Shown one piece after another: positions 34,078 through 43,816 of a DNA stretch of 64,000 nucleotides. A model generated the notes under the pieces. That model did no database searches. It was not told the origin of the DNA and saw nothing but the letters and a program-made list of their open reading frames with translations. Where the stretch lies: the NCBI GenBank assembly GCA_026706485.1, contig JAPOYR010000003.1:1-64000 (forward strand), in the 5' to 3' direction. The stretch is from Chloroflexota bacterium. GTDB taxonomy: Bacteria; Chloroflexota; UBA11872. The position numbers and the translations under genes are program-made. Every line of letters starts with the position of its first letter. The first letter of the stretch is position 1.

Positions 34078-34638
34078 CTAGCCGCGGTCGATGACACCGC
34101 AGGCGACGCGGTCGCCGGCGCCTGGGTCTTCGCCATAGCTGTCCGGCTTGGCGTGAACGATGATGGCCGAACCGTCGTCGTCCAAGATGGACTTCAGCGA
34201 CGCCTGGGTGTTGAAGACGTTGGCGCGCGCGGTTCCGTCGGCCCCCGCGTAGATGTTGGGCATGTCACCGGGATGGTTGGGGCCGTGGAGAAAGCCGTGC
34301 CCCTTGTCGTCGGGATTCAGGTGCCCGCCCGCCGCCGAGAAGTCCGGCGCGCAACTGCCGGTCTCGTGAATGTGGAAGCCGTGCCAGCCCTCGGTCAAGC
34401 CGCTCAGGTCCGCCGAGACCAACATGCCGTTTGGCCCCTGGGTCAGCGCGACGGAGCCCATGGAGGCGCCGTCCGGCCCGCCCATCGCGGCGACCACGGT
34501 GACACCGAGGTCCGCTTCGTCGACCGCCTGGCCGTCGCAGGCAGTCAGCGCCAGCAGCGCGATGCCCAGGGCGAGGATGAGCCAAGCGCCACGCCATGCT
34601 CGGGGCTGTTTCCGCAGGTCACCCATTGCGTGTCTCAT
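34078..34638 (-). CDS. sodC: Cu/Zn superoxide dismutase, lipoprotein
   Basis: A 186-aa protein converting superoxide to peroxide and oxygen outside the cytoplasm. A hydrophobic signal ends in LTAC (Cys34), a lipobox. The metal ligands are visible in WHGFHIHETGSC and GGHLNPDDKGHG, plus HGPNHPGD and HAKPDSYGEDPGAGDRVACGVI, where the two cysteines form the disulfide. The length is as expected. Starts at 34644 (TTG), 34638 and 34626 are all possible. It lies 99 bp from the Mre11 start and is transcribed toward the same side. Confidence 0.88.
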   Translation of the reverse strand: MRHAMGDLRKQPRAWRGAWLILALGIALLALTACDGQAVDEADLGVTVVAAMGGPDGASMGSVALTQGPNGMLVSADLSGLTEGWHGFHIHETGSCAPDFSAAGGHLNPDDKGHGFLHGPNHPGDMPNIYAGADGTARANVFNTQASLKSILDDDGSAIIVHAKPDSYGEDPGAGDRVACGVIDRG

Positions 34639-34768
34639 CTCCAAATCCGCTTCGCGCCCTGCCCGCAGGCAACTCTCAATGCCCAGTCTATGCGGCCGGT
34701 CGGAGCCGATTCGGGATTAGGCGTATGCTGCGCGGCGTGTGAGGCGGGCCGCCGATGGGAGAGGGCCT

Positions 34769-35542
34769 ATGCAGCTTCCCGTGCGCTATCACGTGATGGA
34801 GAGCGTTGGCCCCGACGACAATTCCGAGGCCAACATCACGCACGCCGCCGAGACCGTCGAATTGGACGTGGCCGAGGTCGCCATCGTGCTCGTGGACACG
34901 TGGGCCGGGCATCCGATGCCGTCGCACCTGGAACGCACGGGCGCAATCTGCCGCACGCGCATACGTCCCATGCTGGACGCGGCGCGCGCCGCCGGCGCCA
35001 CGGTGATTTACGCCCCGTCGCCGCGGGTCGCGCCGGATTTCGAAGCTCTTCGCCAAGACATCCGCGAGTCCGCGCCGCCGTCACCGCCCGTCGACGACTG
35101 GCCGCCCCAGGAGTACCGCGACACCACGGGTCGCTATGGCTCGCTGCGAAAGCGCCCCGGCGAGCTTCCGGAGGACTACGACGGACCCATTCCCGACTGG
35201 TTCCCCATTCATGGCATCGACCCGTCGATCTCGCCGATGCGGGGAGACGTGGTGGTGGCGACCGGCGCGGAGCTGCACGCGGCCTGCAAGGCGCGCGGCC
35301 TGGTGCACCTGATCTACGCGGGCTTCGCCACCAACATCTGCATCCGGTTCCGCGACTACGGCCTGCACGCCATGCGCGATCGCGGCTATGCGCCGATCCT
35401 GCTGCGCGACGCCACCAGCGCCATCGAGACGCGGGCCACGATCGGCAGCCTGAGCCTCACGCGCGCCGTAATTCTCGACCTCGAACGCTGGTTCTACACC
35501 GCGCTCACGGACGACCTGATCGCGGCGTTGGGCGAGGGGTAG
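34769..35542 (+). CDS. isochorismatase-like cysteine hydrolase
   Basis: A 257-aa hydrolase of the isochorismatase fold. The catalytic set is visible as Asp43 in IVLVDTWAGH and Cys191 in GFATNICIRFRD, with a Lys in the centre. The family hydrolyses amides, nicotinamide, ureides or vinyl ethers; the substrate is not apparent. A 50-residue insertion (about 90-150, Pro-rich) separates the two catalytic strands. It starts at ATG 34769 with GGGAGAGGG upstream. It stands alone, facing a repeat-filled gap. Confidence 0.83.
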   Translation: MQLPVRYHVMESVGPDDNSEANITHAAETVELDVAEVAIVLVDTWAGHPMPSHLERTGAICRTRIRPMLDAARAAGATVIYAPSPRVAPDFEALRQDIRESAPPSPPVDDWPPQEYRDTTGRYGSLRKRPGELPEDYDGPIPDWFPIHGIDPSISPMRGDVVVATGAELHAACKARGLVHLIYAGFATNICIRFRDYGLHAMRDRGYAPILLRDATSAIETRATIGSLSLTRAVILDLERWFYTALTDDLIAALGEG

Positions 35543-35744
35543 TCGGCTCCTGCCACTCCGAGCCGCGCCTGCCCGTCATTCCGAGCCTCCCCTTTCTGTC
35601 ATTCCGAGCCGCAGGCGAGGAATCTAAGGGGCGTGGAGCCTGCACCAACGTACCTAGATTTCTCACTTCGTTCGAAATGACATAGGGGTGCGTTCGAAGT
35701 GACGCGGACGTGCGAAACGACTTGGGAATTCAGGTGCTGGCGCA
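35543..35744. repeat. intergenic repeats (GTCATTCCGAGC type)
   Basis: Three copies of the TCATTCCGAGC unit and one each of AGGAATCTAAGG and TTCGAAATGACATAGGGG lie at about 35565-35700. This family also occurs at 18963 and 36885. The gap separates convergent genes; no gene is seen. Confidence 0.65.
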
Positions 35745-36626
35745 CTACCCCTCGCCGCCGTTCGAGGCGAACTCGGCTTCGAGCGCGTTGAACCTATCGA
35801 GCCCGATGAGCGTCTTGAACTCCTCGAGACCCGTCATGGGGCCCGCGCCGTTCGTCGTGCCGGTGGCGTGCAGCGCGTCGTAGACGCCGCGCAGCACAGC
35901 GGCGCTGGCGAACAACCCGGAGAGCGGATAGACCACCATGCGAAAGCCGAGGTCTTGCAGCTCGGAGGCCGACAGGAACGGCGTCGCGCCGTCCTCGATC
36001 ATGTTGGCGAAGAGCGGCACGTCGGGTGGGAAGGCGTCGCGAATCTCGCGCAGCTCGTCGCGTGAGCGCGGCGCCTCGATGAACACCACGTCGGCGCCGG
36101 CCGCGCGGTAGGCGCGACCGCGGTCGATGGCGTCGTCCATGTCGTTGACCGCGCGGGCGTCGGTGCGCGCGATGATGACCAGGTCATCGTCGCCGCGGGC
36201 GTGCACAGCGGCGCGCAGCTTCTGCACGTGGTCGTCGCGCGGGATGACCCGCTTGCCTTCCAGGTGCCCGCAGCGCTTGGGCCACTCCTGGTCCTCCAGA
36301 ATCATTCCGGCAATGTCGCCCTGCACGCACTCGGTCACCGTGCGAATCACGTTGAGCGGGCTGCCGTAGCCGGTGTCCATGTCGGCGACCAGCGGAATGT
36401 CGACGACGCTGGCGATGCGCCGGGAGCGCTCGATGATCTCCGTTTGCGTCAGCAGTCCGATATCGGGCACGCCGAGGGTGCTGGCGGCCAGACCAAACCC
36501 GGTCGTGAAGAACTGCTCGAACCCGGCCTGCTCGATCAGGGTGGCCGAGAGGGCGTCGTAGGCGCCCGGCAGCACGATGATCTCGTCGCGGTCGAGTCGC
36601 CGGCGCAGGCGGGTGGAACGACGCAT
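35745..36626 (-). CDS. isocitrate lyase/PEP mutase family lyase (methylisocitrate lyase-like)
   Basis: A 293-aa TIM-barrel lyase. Family blocks are GAYDALSATLIEQAGF, VADMDTGYGSP (metal-binding Asp pair), ILEDQEWPKRCGHLEGK with the KRCGH lyase signature at 117-121, VIIARTDARA and VVFIEAPRS. The Cys in KRCGH is the catalytic residue of C-C bond-cleaving members, so a methylisocitrate lyase or oxaloacetate-type decarboxylase is more likely than a phosphonomutase. ATG 36626 is preceded by GGAG; a longer frame runs through repeats and is rejected. Confidence 0.85.
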   Translation of the reverse strand: MRRSTRLRRRLDRDEIIVLPGAYDALSATLIEQAGFEQFFTTGFGLAASTLGVPDIGLLTQTEIIERSRRIASVVDIPLVADMDTGYGSPLNVIRTVTECVQGDIAGMILEDQEWPKRCGHLEGKRVIPRDDHVQKLRAAVHARGDDDLVIIARTDARAVNDMDDAIDRGRAYRAAGADVVFIEAPRSRDELREIRDAFPPDVPLFANMIEDGATPFLSASELQDLGFRMVVYPLSGLFASAAVLRGVYDALHATGTTNGAGPMTGLEEFKTLIGLDRFNALEAEFASNGGEG

Positions 36627-36961
36627 GCTGGTCTCCGGTCGGGGAAGCGGCTGTTGCCCCGATTGTGCCGAACCGGCCACCGTTCGTGGTGACCCGGCCA
36701 CCGTTCGTGGTGAGCTCGTCGAACCATGAACGGGGTCGCAAAACCCTCCGGTGGCCCGCCCTGTCCGGTGGCCCGCGCTGCGTGCAGCGTGGGACCGGCC
36801 GCGGTTGAATCTCCCAGGCTGCACGCAGCCTGGGCCACCGGGCTCGTCGTGAATTCAATTCTCGGATTCGAGGGGCGCTGAGATTCCCGCCTGCTCCTTA
36901 GATTCCTCGCTGCGCTCGGAATGACACTCGGGGGCGATCGGCCGGGCGCCGGGTGCTGCCG
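36627..36961. repeat. intergenic repeats upstream of the ICL-family gene
   Basis: This 335-bp gap contains three partial CCACCGTTCGTGGTGA units (36677-36730), a perfect 10-bp inverted repeat CCCAGGCTGC / GCAGCCTGGG at 36813-36834 flanked by GGTGGCCC-type ends, and a GATTCCTCGCTGCGCTCGG unit at about 36899-36925. No gene is seen. Confidence 0.65.
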
Positions 36962-38230
36962 CTAGGCCGTTTCCTCGGCGGCGCGGGCGGGTTCGGGCGC
37001 CTGGGTCACGCGGATCAGCTCCGCGTCGTCGTTGACCGCCTCCGGCGTCACGACGACGGTGCGCACGTTGCGCTCCGACGGCAGGCTGAACATCGGCTCC
37101 AGCAGCAGCTCCTCCAGCGTCGTGCGGAGGCCGCGGGCGCCGGTCTTGCTCTCCAGGGCGCGCTCGGCGATGGCCTCCAGCGCCGCGTCGGTGAATTGCA
37201 GCTCGACCTTGTCCATCGAGAACAGCTTCTGGTATTGCCGCACCAGCGACGTCTTGGGCTCGGTGAGGATCCGCACCAGGTCCTCCTTGTCGAGCGCGTC
37301 GAGCGCCGCGGCCACCGGGAGTCTGCCGACGAACTCCGGGATGAGCCCGTATTTGAGCAGGTCGTCGGCGATCACCTCGTGCACCACGTTTTCGGCCTCG
37401 CCCGTCTTCTCGCCGTCGGCGTAGCCGATCCGCGGTCCGCGACCCAGCCGGCGGCTGATGATGCGGTCCAGGCCTTCGAAAGCGCCGCCGCAGATGAACA
37501 GGATGTCGCGCGTGTCGATTTGGATGAAGTCCTGGTGGGGGTGCTTGCGCCCGCCCTGCGGCGGCACGTTGACCACCGCGCCTTCGATGATCTTGAGCAG
37601 GGCCTGCTGCACGCCCTCGCCGGACACGTCGCGCGTGATCGACGGGTTGTCGGCCTTGCGCGCGACCTTGTCGATCTCGTCCACGTAGATGATGCCCGTC
37701 TGGGCGCGGGCGATGTCGTAGTCGGCGGTTTGAATCAGCCGCAGGAGGATGTTCTCCACGTCCTCGCCGACATATCCCGCCTCGGTGAGCGCGGTGGCGT
37801 CCGTGATGCAGAAGGGCACGTTGAGGAGGCGGGCCAGGGTGCGCGCGATCTCGGTCTTGCCGACGCCCGTGGGCCCAACGAGCAGCACGTTGGTCTTCTG
37901 CAGCTCGACGTCGTCCGCCATGGGGCCGGCGGCCACGCGCTTGTAGTGGTTGTAGACGGCGACCGACACGATCTTCTTGGCGCGGTCCTGCCCGATGACG
38001 TATTCGCTCAGCTGCTCGAAGATGCGCTCGGGCGTGGGAATGCCGCCGGTGAGCGGCCGCGGCCCGGGGGTACGCGCCTGCTCGTCGTTGATGATGCTGG
38101 TGCAAAAGTCCACGCACTCGTTGCAGATGTAGACGCCGGCGGACCCGGTGATCAGCCGGCGCACTTGCTCCTGGGTCTTGCCGCAGAAAGAGCAGCTATA
38201 GCTGGTGCGGGGCGTGCGGCCGCGGGCCAT
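36962..38230 (-). CDS. clpX: ATP-dependent Clp protease ATP-binding subunit ClpX
   Basis: A 422-aa AAA+ unfoldase that feeds substrates to ClpP. The N-terminal zinc-binding domain has CSFC and CNEC (four cysteines within about residues 13-42). Walker A is [11 protein letters not shown], the pore loop GYVGEDVEN follows, and Walker B is [11 protein letters not shown]. The length is typical (E. coli 424). It lies 42 bp after clpP on the same strand, and trigger factor precedes clpP, the usual tig-clpP-clpX order. Confidence 0.96.
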   Translation of the reverse strand: MARGRTPRTSYSCSFCGKTQEQVRRLITGSAGVYICNECVDFCTSIINDEQARTPGPRPLTGGIPTPERIFEQLSEYVIGQDRAKKIVSVAVYNHYKRVAAGPMADDVELQKTNVLLVGPTGVGKTEIARTLARLLNVPFCITDATALTEAGYVGEDVENILLRLIQTADYDIARAQTGIIYVDEIDKVARKADNPSITRDVSGEGVQQALLKIIEGAVVNVPPQGGRKHPHQDFIQIDTRDILFICGGAFEGLDRIISRRLGRGPRIGYADGEKTGEAENVVHEVIADDLLKYGLIPEFVGRLPVAAALDALDKEDLVRILTEPKTSLVRQYQKLFSMDKVELQFTDAALEAIAERALESKTGARGLRTTLEELLLEPMFSLPSERNVRTVVVTPEAVNDDAELIRVTQAPEPARAAEETA

Positions 38231-38272
38231 TAGGGTTTCCCGTGCGGCCGAGGGGCGCGCCTCGGCGATGCG

Positions 38273-38899
38273 CTACTCGGCACCGTCGGCGGAAAGCTCG
38301 GCGGCGGCTTCGCGCGGCGCCATGATGTCGTCGATGATCCCGTACTCAACCGCTTCGGGCGCCGTCAGGTAGTAGTCCCGGTCGGTGTCCTGGTGGATGC
38401 GCTCCTTGGGCTGCCCGGTCGCCTCAACCAGAATGTTCTCCAGCCGTTCGCGCACCTTGATGATCTCGCGCGTGCGGATTTCCAGATCGGTGGCTTGCAC
38501 GAAACCCTCGATGCCCTGCGCGGGCTGGTGGAGCAGCATGGTGCTGTTCGGCAGCGCGTAGCGCTTGCCCTTGGCGCCGCCCGCCAGGATCACGCACCCC
38601 ATGCTGGCGGCCAGGCCGATGCAATAGGTGGATACCTGGTTCGGCACGTGCTGCATGGTGTCGTAGATGGCGAGGCCGGCCGCCACGCTGCCGCCCGGCG
38701 AGTTGATGTACATGTAGATATCGGCCTCGGAGTCCTCGCTGGTCAGCAGCAGGAGCTGGGCGATGACCGTGTTCGCCACCGCGTCGTCGATCGGCGTCCC
38801 GAGGAAGATGATCCGGTCCCGGAGCAAGCGCGAGTAGATGTCCATGCCGCGCTCGCCGCGGTCGGTGGTCTCGATGACGTAGGGGACGAGAAAACCCAT
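38273..38899 (-). CDS. clpP: ATP-dependent Clp protease proteolytic subunit ClpP
   Basis: A 208-aa serine peptidase forming the tetradecameric chamber. The catalytic Ser is at 99 in GLAASMGCV, His at 124 in LLHQPAQG, and the Asp follows in [10 protein letters not shown]. The oxyanion segment NSPGGSV is present. Translation begins at ATG 38899, 27 bp after the trigger factor stop. Second gene of tig-clpP-clpX. Confidence 0.96.
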   Translation of the reverse strand: MGFLVPYVIETTDRGERGMDIYSRLLRDRIIFLGTPIDDAVANTVIAQLLLLTSEDSEADIYMYINSPGGSVAAGLAIYDTMQHVPNQVSTYCIGLAASMGCVILAGGAKGKRYALPNSTMLLHQPAQGIEGFVQATDLEIRTREIIKVRERLENILVEATGQPKERIHQDTDRDYYLTAPEAVEYGIIDDIMAPREAAAELSADGAE

Positions 38900-38926
38900 T
38901 CCGGTAACTCTTTCTGTTGCCGTTGG

Positions 38927-40336
38927 CTAGGGTGTCGCGGATTCCGACTCGGCGGCTTCGCCCGGTTCGGCTTCCGCCGCCGCGGCGTCCGCCACCGCTG
39001 CAACGTCGGGGTCCGGCTCGTGCGCCGACTGATGGTCGTGCGCGGGCCCGGCCTGGCCGGTCACCGCCTCCACAAGCTTAGCTAACGCCTTGCGATTTCG
39101 AATGGCGGATTCGATCCGCGCCCGGCCGTCATCGCGGGCCAGCGAGCGGCGCACGGTATCGCGTCGAGCCTCCGGGTAGCTGGCCGCCACGCGATCGGTT
39201 TCCTCGGCGACTTCGTCGTCGTCCGCCTGAATCTCCTCGGCGTCGGCGTAGTGCTCCAGCACGACGCCGCGATTCACGCGCAACACGGCCTGCTGGCGCC
39301 AGTGTTCCTCCCATTCGGACCGGGTCTGGCCGATCGAGCCAAGGTAGGTATCGACCGCAATGCCGCGCGACACCATGGCCTGCGTTTCTCGTTCCATGAG
39401 CGCCCCGTGCTCCTGCTCCACCAGCACGGCCGGCACCTCGAAGGTGGAGGCGCCGACGAGCGCGTCGAGCACGTCGTCCTCGAGCTTGCCCTGGACCGCG
39501 AGGCGGCGTTGCTCCAGCAGCCGCTCGCGGATATCGCCGCGCAGCGCGTCCATGGTGTCCAGCCCCGCCATGGTCTGGGCGAAGGCGTCGTCCAGGTCCG
39601 GCAGGCGCGCCTCGCTGACGCTCTGCACAGCACCGCTGAACGTCACGCGCTGCCCGCGCAAGTCCGGGTTGGGATCGTCGAGCGGAATCTCGCTTTCGAA
39701 GGCGAACTCGTCGCCCGCCGAGGTGCCGGTGAGCTCTTGGTCGAACTCAGCCGGAAAGCCGTTTTGGCCCAGCCGCACGGAGTAGACCTGCGGTTCGCTT
39801 TCGGGGACGCCGGGGGCGTTGATGGAAATCTCGACGCCGACCACGTCCTCGAGCTGCGCCGGCCGCTCGACCGGGTCCCAGGTGGTGCGCATCTCCCGCA
39901 GCTCCGCCACCTGGGTCTCCACGTCCTCGTCGGACACCTCGGGCGTTTCGGCCTCAACCTCGAGCGCGGCCACGTCGCCCAACTCGACCTCGGGCGCGAC
40001 GGCGACCTCGGCGGAGAATACGAGTGGCGCGTCCAGGGACGGCACGTCGGGCAGGTCGAGCTCGGGCTGATCGAGCGGCTCGACGCCCGTCTGCTCCACG
40101 GCGTCGGTGTAGGCCCGCGGAACCACGTGCTCGACCATCTCACGCATGACCGCCTCGGCCCCGACGTAGCTCTCCACGATCGGGCGCGGCGCCTTGCCGC
40201 GGCGGAAGCCGGGAATGCTCACCCGACCCGAGACGCGACGGATGGCGCGCGCGTATTCCCGCTGGAGGTCCTCGGGACCTACCTCAACATCAAGCCGGAC
40301 GCGACTGCCTTCGAGCTTGCTGGCGGTGGCCTGCAT
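38927..40336 (-). CDS. tig: trigger factor
   Basis: A 469-aa ribosome-associated chaperone and peptidyl-prolyl isomerase. The N-terminal ribosome-binding domain has VSIPGFRRGKAPRPIVE at about 38-54. The PPIase domain is in the middle (GQNGFPAEFDQELTGTSAGDEF), and the long helical C-terminal region follows. The last 40 residues are an Ala/Glu-rich acidic tail after a His-containing stretch (HDHQSAHEPD), longer than in many homologues. It heads the tig-clpP-clpX cluster, with tRNA-Leu just upstream. Confidence 0.94.
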   Translation of the reverse strand: MQATASKLEGSRVRLDVEVGPEDLQREYARAIRRVSGRVSIPGFRRGKAPRPIVESYVGAEAVMREMVEHVVPRAYTDAVEQTGVEPLDQPELDLPDVPSLDAPLVFSAEVAVAPEVELGDVAALEVEAETPEVSDEDVETQVAELREMRTTWDPVERPAQLEDVVGVEISINAPGVPESEPQVYSVRLGQNGFPAEFDQELTGTSAGDEFAFESEIPLDDPNPDLRGQRVTFSGAVQSVSEARLPDLDDAFAQTMAGLDTMDALRGDIRERLLEQRRLAVQGKLEDDVLDALVGASTFEVPAVLVEQEHGALMERETQAMVSRGIAVDTYLGSIGQTRSEWEEHWRQQAVLRVNRGVVLEHYADAEEIQADDDEVAEETDRVAASYPEARRDTVRRSLARDDGRARIESAIRNRKALAKLVEAVTGQAGPAHDHQSAHEPDPDVAAVADAAAAEAEPGEAAESESATP

Positions 40337-40387
40337 GGGTGCTCACACGCTCCAACGCGCCCCGCGACGGGCGGCGGGGTGCTCAGG

Positions 40388-40471
40388 TGGGGAAGGAGAG
40401 ACTCGAACTCTCACGGAGAAATCTCCACGTGATCCTAAATCACGCTCGTCTACCAGTTCCGACACTTCCCC
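40388..40471 (-). tRNA. tRNA-Leu (anticodon UAG)
   Basis: An 84-nt minus-strand tRNA. Acceptor arms GGGGAAG and CTTCCCC pair perfectly; the anticodon stem CGTGA/TCACG holds loop TTTAGGA with TAG; the variable arm is long; the T arm contains TTCGAGT. Discriminator A, CCA not encoded. It lies 51 bp upstream of tig on the same strand and reads CUA-type leucine codons. Confidence 0.95.
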
Positions 40472-40651
40472 GCTCGACCCGAGCCGTACGAGGGCTGGAT
40501 TCTGGACCGGGGCGTGTGCACGGCACCGCGGCAAGTATACGGGCGCCGCGCAAGTTTTCGTGCATCTGTATCGGCAGGCTACGATTGGTCACCATTCGCA
40601 CCGCATCCGACCCGCTTTGGGTCCACGTGCCCGCCTGGCGAGGAGACCCGC

Positions 40652-41257
40652 ATGGCCTATGAACTGCCGCCGCTGCCGTATGCCTTCGACGCGCTGGAGC
40701 CGCATATCGACGCGCGGACGATGGAGATCCATCACGATCGACACCACGCGACCTACATCATGAACGCGAACAACGCGCTGGCCGACCACCCGGACCTGGC
40801 CGCGATGAGCGCGGAGGACCTGATTTCTAACCTGAGCGCAGTGCCGGAAGGCATCCGCACCGCCGTGCGCAACAACGCGGGCGGGCACGCCAATCACAGC
40901 CTCTTCTGGACGGTGCTCGGCCCGGGCGGCGGGGCGCCCAGCGGCGCCCTGGCCGCGGCCATCGACAGCGCCTTCGGGAGCTTGGACGCGTTCAAGGAAG
41001 AGTTCGCCCAGGCTGCGACCACCCGATTCGGCTCCGGCTGGGCCTGGCTGGTTAAGCAGGCGGATGGCTCGCTGGCCGTCACCAGCACGCCGAACCAGGA
41101 CAGCCCGCTGATGGACGGCTCCGGGACGCCGATCCTGGGGCTGGACGTGTGGGAGCACGCCTACTACCTCAACTACCAGAACAAGCGGCCGGACTACATC
41201 GCGGCGTGGTGGAACGTCGTGAATTGGGACGAGGCCGCTCGCCGCTTCGGCGGCTGA
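40652..41257 (+). CDS. Fe/Mn superoxide dismutase
   Basis: A 201-aa cytoplasmic SOD. Metal ligands are His27 (MEIHHDRHH), His82 ([10 protein letters not shown]), Asp165 and His169 ([12 protein letters not shown]). The GSGWAWLV and N-Q-D-S-P-L-M segments are typical; the residues around the second shell do not settle Mn versus Fe. It starts at ATG 40652 after GGAGAC, and a strong intrinsic-type hairpin follows its stop. Confidence 0.94.
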   Translation: MAYELPPLPYAFDALEPHIDARTMEIHHDRHHATYIMNANNALADHPDLAAMSAEDLISNLSAVPEGIRTAVRNNAGGHANHSLFWTVLGPGGGAPSGALAAAIDSAFGSLDAFKEEFAQAATTRFGSGWAWLVKQADGSLAVTSTPNQDSPLMDGSGTPILGLDVWEHAYYLNYQNKRPDYIAAWWNVVNWDEAARRFGG

Positions 41258-41272
41258 GGCGGACACTCGGCG

Positions 41273-41318
41273 GCGCGGGGGCAACATCTTGAGTTGCCCC
41301 CGCGCGCCGCGCCTTTCT
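41273..41318 (+). terminator. intrinsic-type terminator after the Fe/Mn-SOD gene
   Basis: A perfect 13-bp stem, GCGCGGGGGCAAC (41273-41285) with GTTGCCCCCGCGC (41293-41305), loop ATCTTGA, then GCCGCGCCTTTCT. The T-run is short, so strength is uncertain. Confidence 0.65.
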
Positions 41319-41372
41319 ATGCTCCCCGCGCGGCGCCGGCCGCCTCCGCCCCTGAATCGACAGGCCTAGTTC

Positions 41373-42182
41373 GTGTTTGCGCTGTTCCGGCGGCTTCCGT
41401 GGATCTACCAGATCGTCCTCATCGTCGTGCTGGTGGCCGCGCTGGTGATCTTGGGATTCCTGGCGCTGCAGCAATTCCAGGCGGGGGCGATACCCGAGGA
41501 AGAAGAAGTCTCGGCAACCGTTGACGTTGGCGGCCTGCCGCAGTTCTTGCCGCCGGAGCAGCCGCAGGGTGTGCACGTCGTCGGCGTGGGGGAGCTGGTG
41601 CGCACGCCGGATTTGGCCATCGTCGTCTTCAGCGTCGAGGCCAATGCGGCCTCGGCCGCCGCCGCGGCGGGCAATGCGGAAGAGGCCGCGGGCGCCGTGG
41701 TGGAGGCCATCAGAGACCTCGACGACCTCGGCCTCAACGACCATGACGTGCAGATCGGCGGCGTCGCCCTTACGCCCACCTACCAGGCCGGAGAGCGCGC
41801 AGGCGCGCCGGCCGGCTACGTCGGCACGACGACGACGAGGATTCGCGTCGCGAAGCTCGATCGCGTGGCGGATGTGGTGGACGCGGGATTCGCGGCCGGC
41901 GCCGACGCCTTGCACTCGCTGACCTACACCCTGGCCGACGAGGGGGCGCACACCGAGGACGCGCTGCGTGTGGCAACCATCGCCGCCGCCAACAAGGCCC
42001 GGGCCATCGCCGAGGCGCTGCAGGGCCGGGTGGCGGGCTTGATCAACATTCAAGAACAGGTCGACGTACTCCCGGCAACGGCCAAGAAGGTGGATCCGGC
42101 GCTCGCGAAGCAAGCCGCCACGGCGCAGCCCGGACAGGTGACGATCCGAGCCGTGGTGCGGGCCAACTTCGCCTTCGAGTAG
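41373..42182 (+). CDS. membrane-anchored SIMPL-domain (DUF541) protein
   Basis: A 269-aa protein from a GTG start. A transmembrane helix lies at about 10-34 (IYQIVLIVVLVAALVILGFLA core), an acidic linker follows, and a SIMPL/DUF541 domain covers about 66-267: VVGVGELVRTPDLAIVVFSVEA, then NKARAIAEALQGRVAG near the end. SIMPL proteins such as BP26 and YggE are envelope proteins linked to stress responses; the biochemical function is unsettled. The domain faces outside the membrane by prediction. Confidence 0.83.
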   Translation: MFALFRRLPWIYQIVLIVVLVAALVILGFLALQQFQAGAIPEEEEVSATVDVGGLPQFLPPEQPQGVHVVGVGELVRTPDLAIVVFSVEANAASAAAAAGNAEEAAGAVVEAIRDLDDLGLNDHDVQIGGVALTPTYQAGERAGAPAGYVGTTTTRIRVAKLDRVADVVDAGFAAGADALHSLTYTLADEGAHTEDALRVATIAAANKARAIAEALQGRVAGLINIQEQVDVLPATAKKVDPALAKQAATAQPGQVTIRAVVRANFAFE

Positions 42183-42349
42183 ACGGCGCGCGCTTCGCCG
42201 GGTACGCACGGCGCGCCACGAGCCGGTCCACCGACGCCTCTCTCGCCGGCATTCCAGAGACGCCGCGCGCTAAACGGCGCATCATGGTCCGGCGCGAGAC
42301 ATCATGCGGACCGTGACAGCCGCTACCCGGCGTCGGATTTGGGGGTGGG

Positions 42350-43795
42350 ATGAGCCTTAGCCGTCGCGGCGCGCCCGGGATCCCCGAGCCCCTGGGGCTG
42401 TCGGATCGCGTGGTCACGCTGCGTCGCCGGGCGACGCAACGCCTGCAAGGCGGCAAGCGCGCCCGCGCGCCCGGCACCGCGCGGCCGGGCGTGACCCTGG
42501 CCGCGGGCTTTGCGGGCCTGATCACCGTCGGCACCGTCTTGCTGATGCTGCCCTTCGCCAGCGAGAGCGGCGGCACCGACCTCATCACGGCGCTCTTCAC
42601 CGCCACCTCGGCCGTGTGCGTGACGGGTTTGACCGTCGTGTCCACCGCGGATCATTGGACCGCCTTCGGCGAGGGCGTGATCCTGGTGCTGATCGAGGTC
42701 GGTGCGCTGGGATTCGTGACCGGCGCGGTGGTGATCCTGACGCTGGCCGGGCGGCGCACCTCGTCGCGCGAGCATCTGCTCTTCGGTCAGCCGTTGGGCC
42801 TCGACCAGCCCGGCGGACTGCTGGGGCTGATCTGGCGCGTCGCCGCGTTGACGCTGTTCGCCCAGGCCGTGGGGTTCGGATTCGTGCTGTGGTACGCGAC
42901 CGGCGACACGGCCATCGAGAACCCCCTGTGGTGGTCCGCCTTCCACGCCATCTCGGCCTTCACCAACGCCGGTTTCAACGTGGAGCCCGGTACCGCCAGC
43001 ATGGGCCGGCTGGTGGAAGCCACGAACGTGCTGGCTGCGTTTGGCGTCCTCAGCGTCCTCGGCGGCGTGGGATTCACCGTGATCTTCGACGGACTGCGCC
43101 GGCGCTCGTGGCGCCGCCTCTCGCTGGAGAGCAAGCTCGTGCTGACCACCATGCTCGTCGTGTCGCTGGTCGGGTTCGTGGTCTTGTGGATCCTCACGCC
43201 GACCTTTGGCGGCGCCATCGCCGACGACGACCTGGGCGGGCGGACGGTCACGGCCGCCTTTCACACCATCAACCGCACCGCGGGCCTGACGACGGTCGAT
43301 TTGGGCGCGCTGGGATTGGACGCGTGGACCGCCATTATGTTGCTCATGTTCATCGGCGGGGCCTCCGCGTCGGTGGCCGGCGGCGTCACGCTCAACACGG
43401 TGGGCGTGCTGGCCGTGGCCGCCGTCTCCCACATTCGAGGACACCGCTCACCCACGGCGTTCGGTCGCACCATCGCCACGGTTTCGGTGACGCGGGCGCT
43501 CACCGTGGTGCTGCTGTCGGCGATGGCCGTGTTCCTCGCCACGCTGGTGATGAGCGTGGCCGAGCGCGAGTCGGGCCACCCACTGGGCAACCTCCTCTTT
43601 GAGTCGATCTCGGCCTTTGCGGTAGTGGGATACTCAACCGGAATCACGCCCGACCTCTCGGTCGTCTCGAAGACGGTGCTCGTGATCGCCATGTTCGTCG
43701 GCCGGCTGGGCGCGCTGACCCTGGCGCAGGCGCTGGTGACGCGCGAGCGGCCCGAGTTGATCCGGTTTCCGGAAGAAACGATCAAAGTTGGCTAG
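42350..43795 (+). CDS. TrkH/KtrB potassium transporter
   Basis: A 481-aa membrane protein with the TrkH/Ktr four-fold pore. Selectivity-filter-like repeats are visible as SAVCVTGLTV, SAFTNAGFNV, HTINRTAGLTTVD and SAFAVVGYSTG, each in a helix-loop-helix unit. A basic N-terminus (about 25 Arg/Lys-rich residues) precedes the first helix. It mediates K+ uptake, probably Na+- or H+-coupled, gated by the cytoplasmic RCK ring encoded by the next gene 21 bp downstream. GGGGGTGGG precedes the ATG. Confidence 0.92.
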   Translation: MSLSRRGAPGIPEPLGLSDRVVTLRRRATQRLQGGKRARAPGTARPGVTLAAGFAGLITVGTVLLMLPFASESGGTDLITALFTATSAVCVTGLTVVSTADHWTAFGEGVILVLIEVGALGFVTGAVVILTLAGRRTSSREHLLFGQPLGLDQPGGLLGLIWRVAALTLFAQAVGFGFVLWYATGDTAIENPLWWSAFHAISAFTNAGFNVEPGTASMGRLVEATNVLAAFGVLSVLGGVGFTVIFDGLRRRSWRRLSLESKLVLTTMLVVSLVGFVVLWILTPTFGGAIADDDLGGRTVTAAFHTINRTAGLTTVDLGALGLDAWTAIMLLMFIGGASASVAGGVTLNTVGVLAVAAVSHIRGHRSPTAFGRTIATVSVTRALTVVLLSAMAVFLATLVMSVAERESGHPLGNLLFESISAFAVVGYSTGITPDLSVVSKTVLVIAMFVGRLGALTLAQALVTRERPELIRFPEETIKVG

Positions 43796-43816
43796 CCACC
43801 CGCGAGCGGTATCCGC

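Noticed and set aside
33271-35685. 804-codon plus-strand frame
   Set aside because: Antisense to mre11 and sodC, then out of frame with the isochorismatase-like gene; typical of high-G+C shadow frames.
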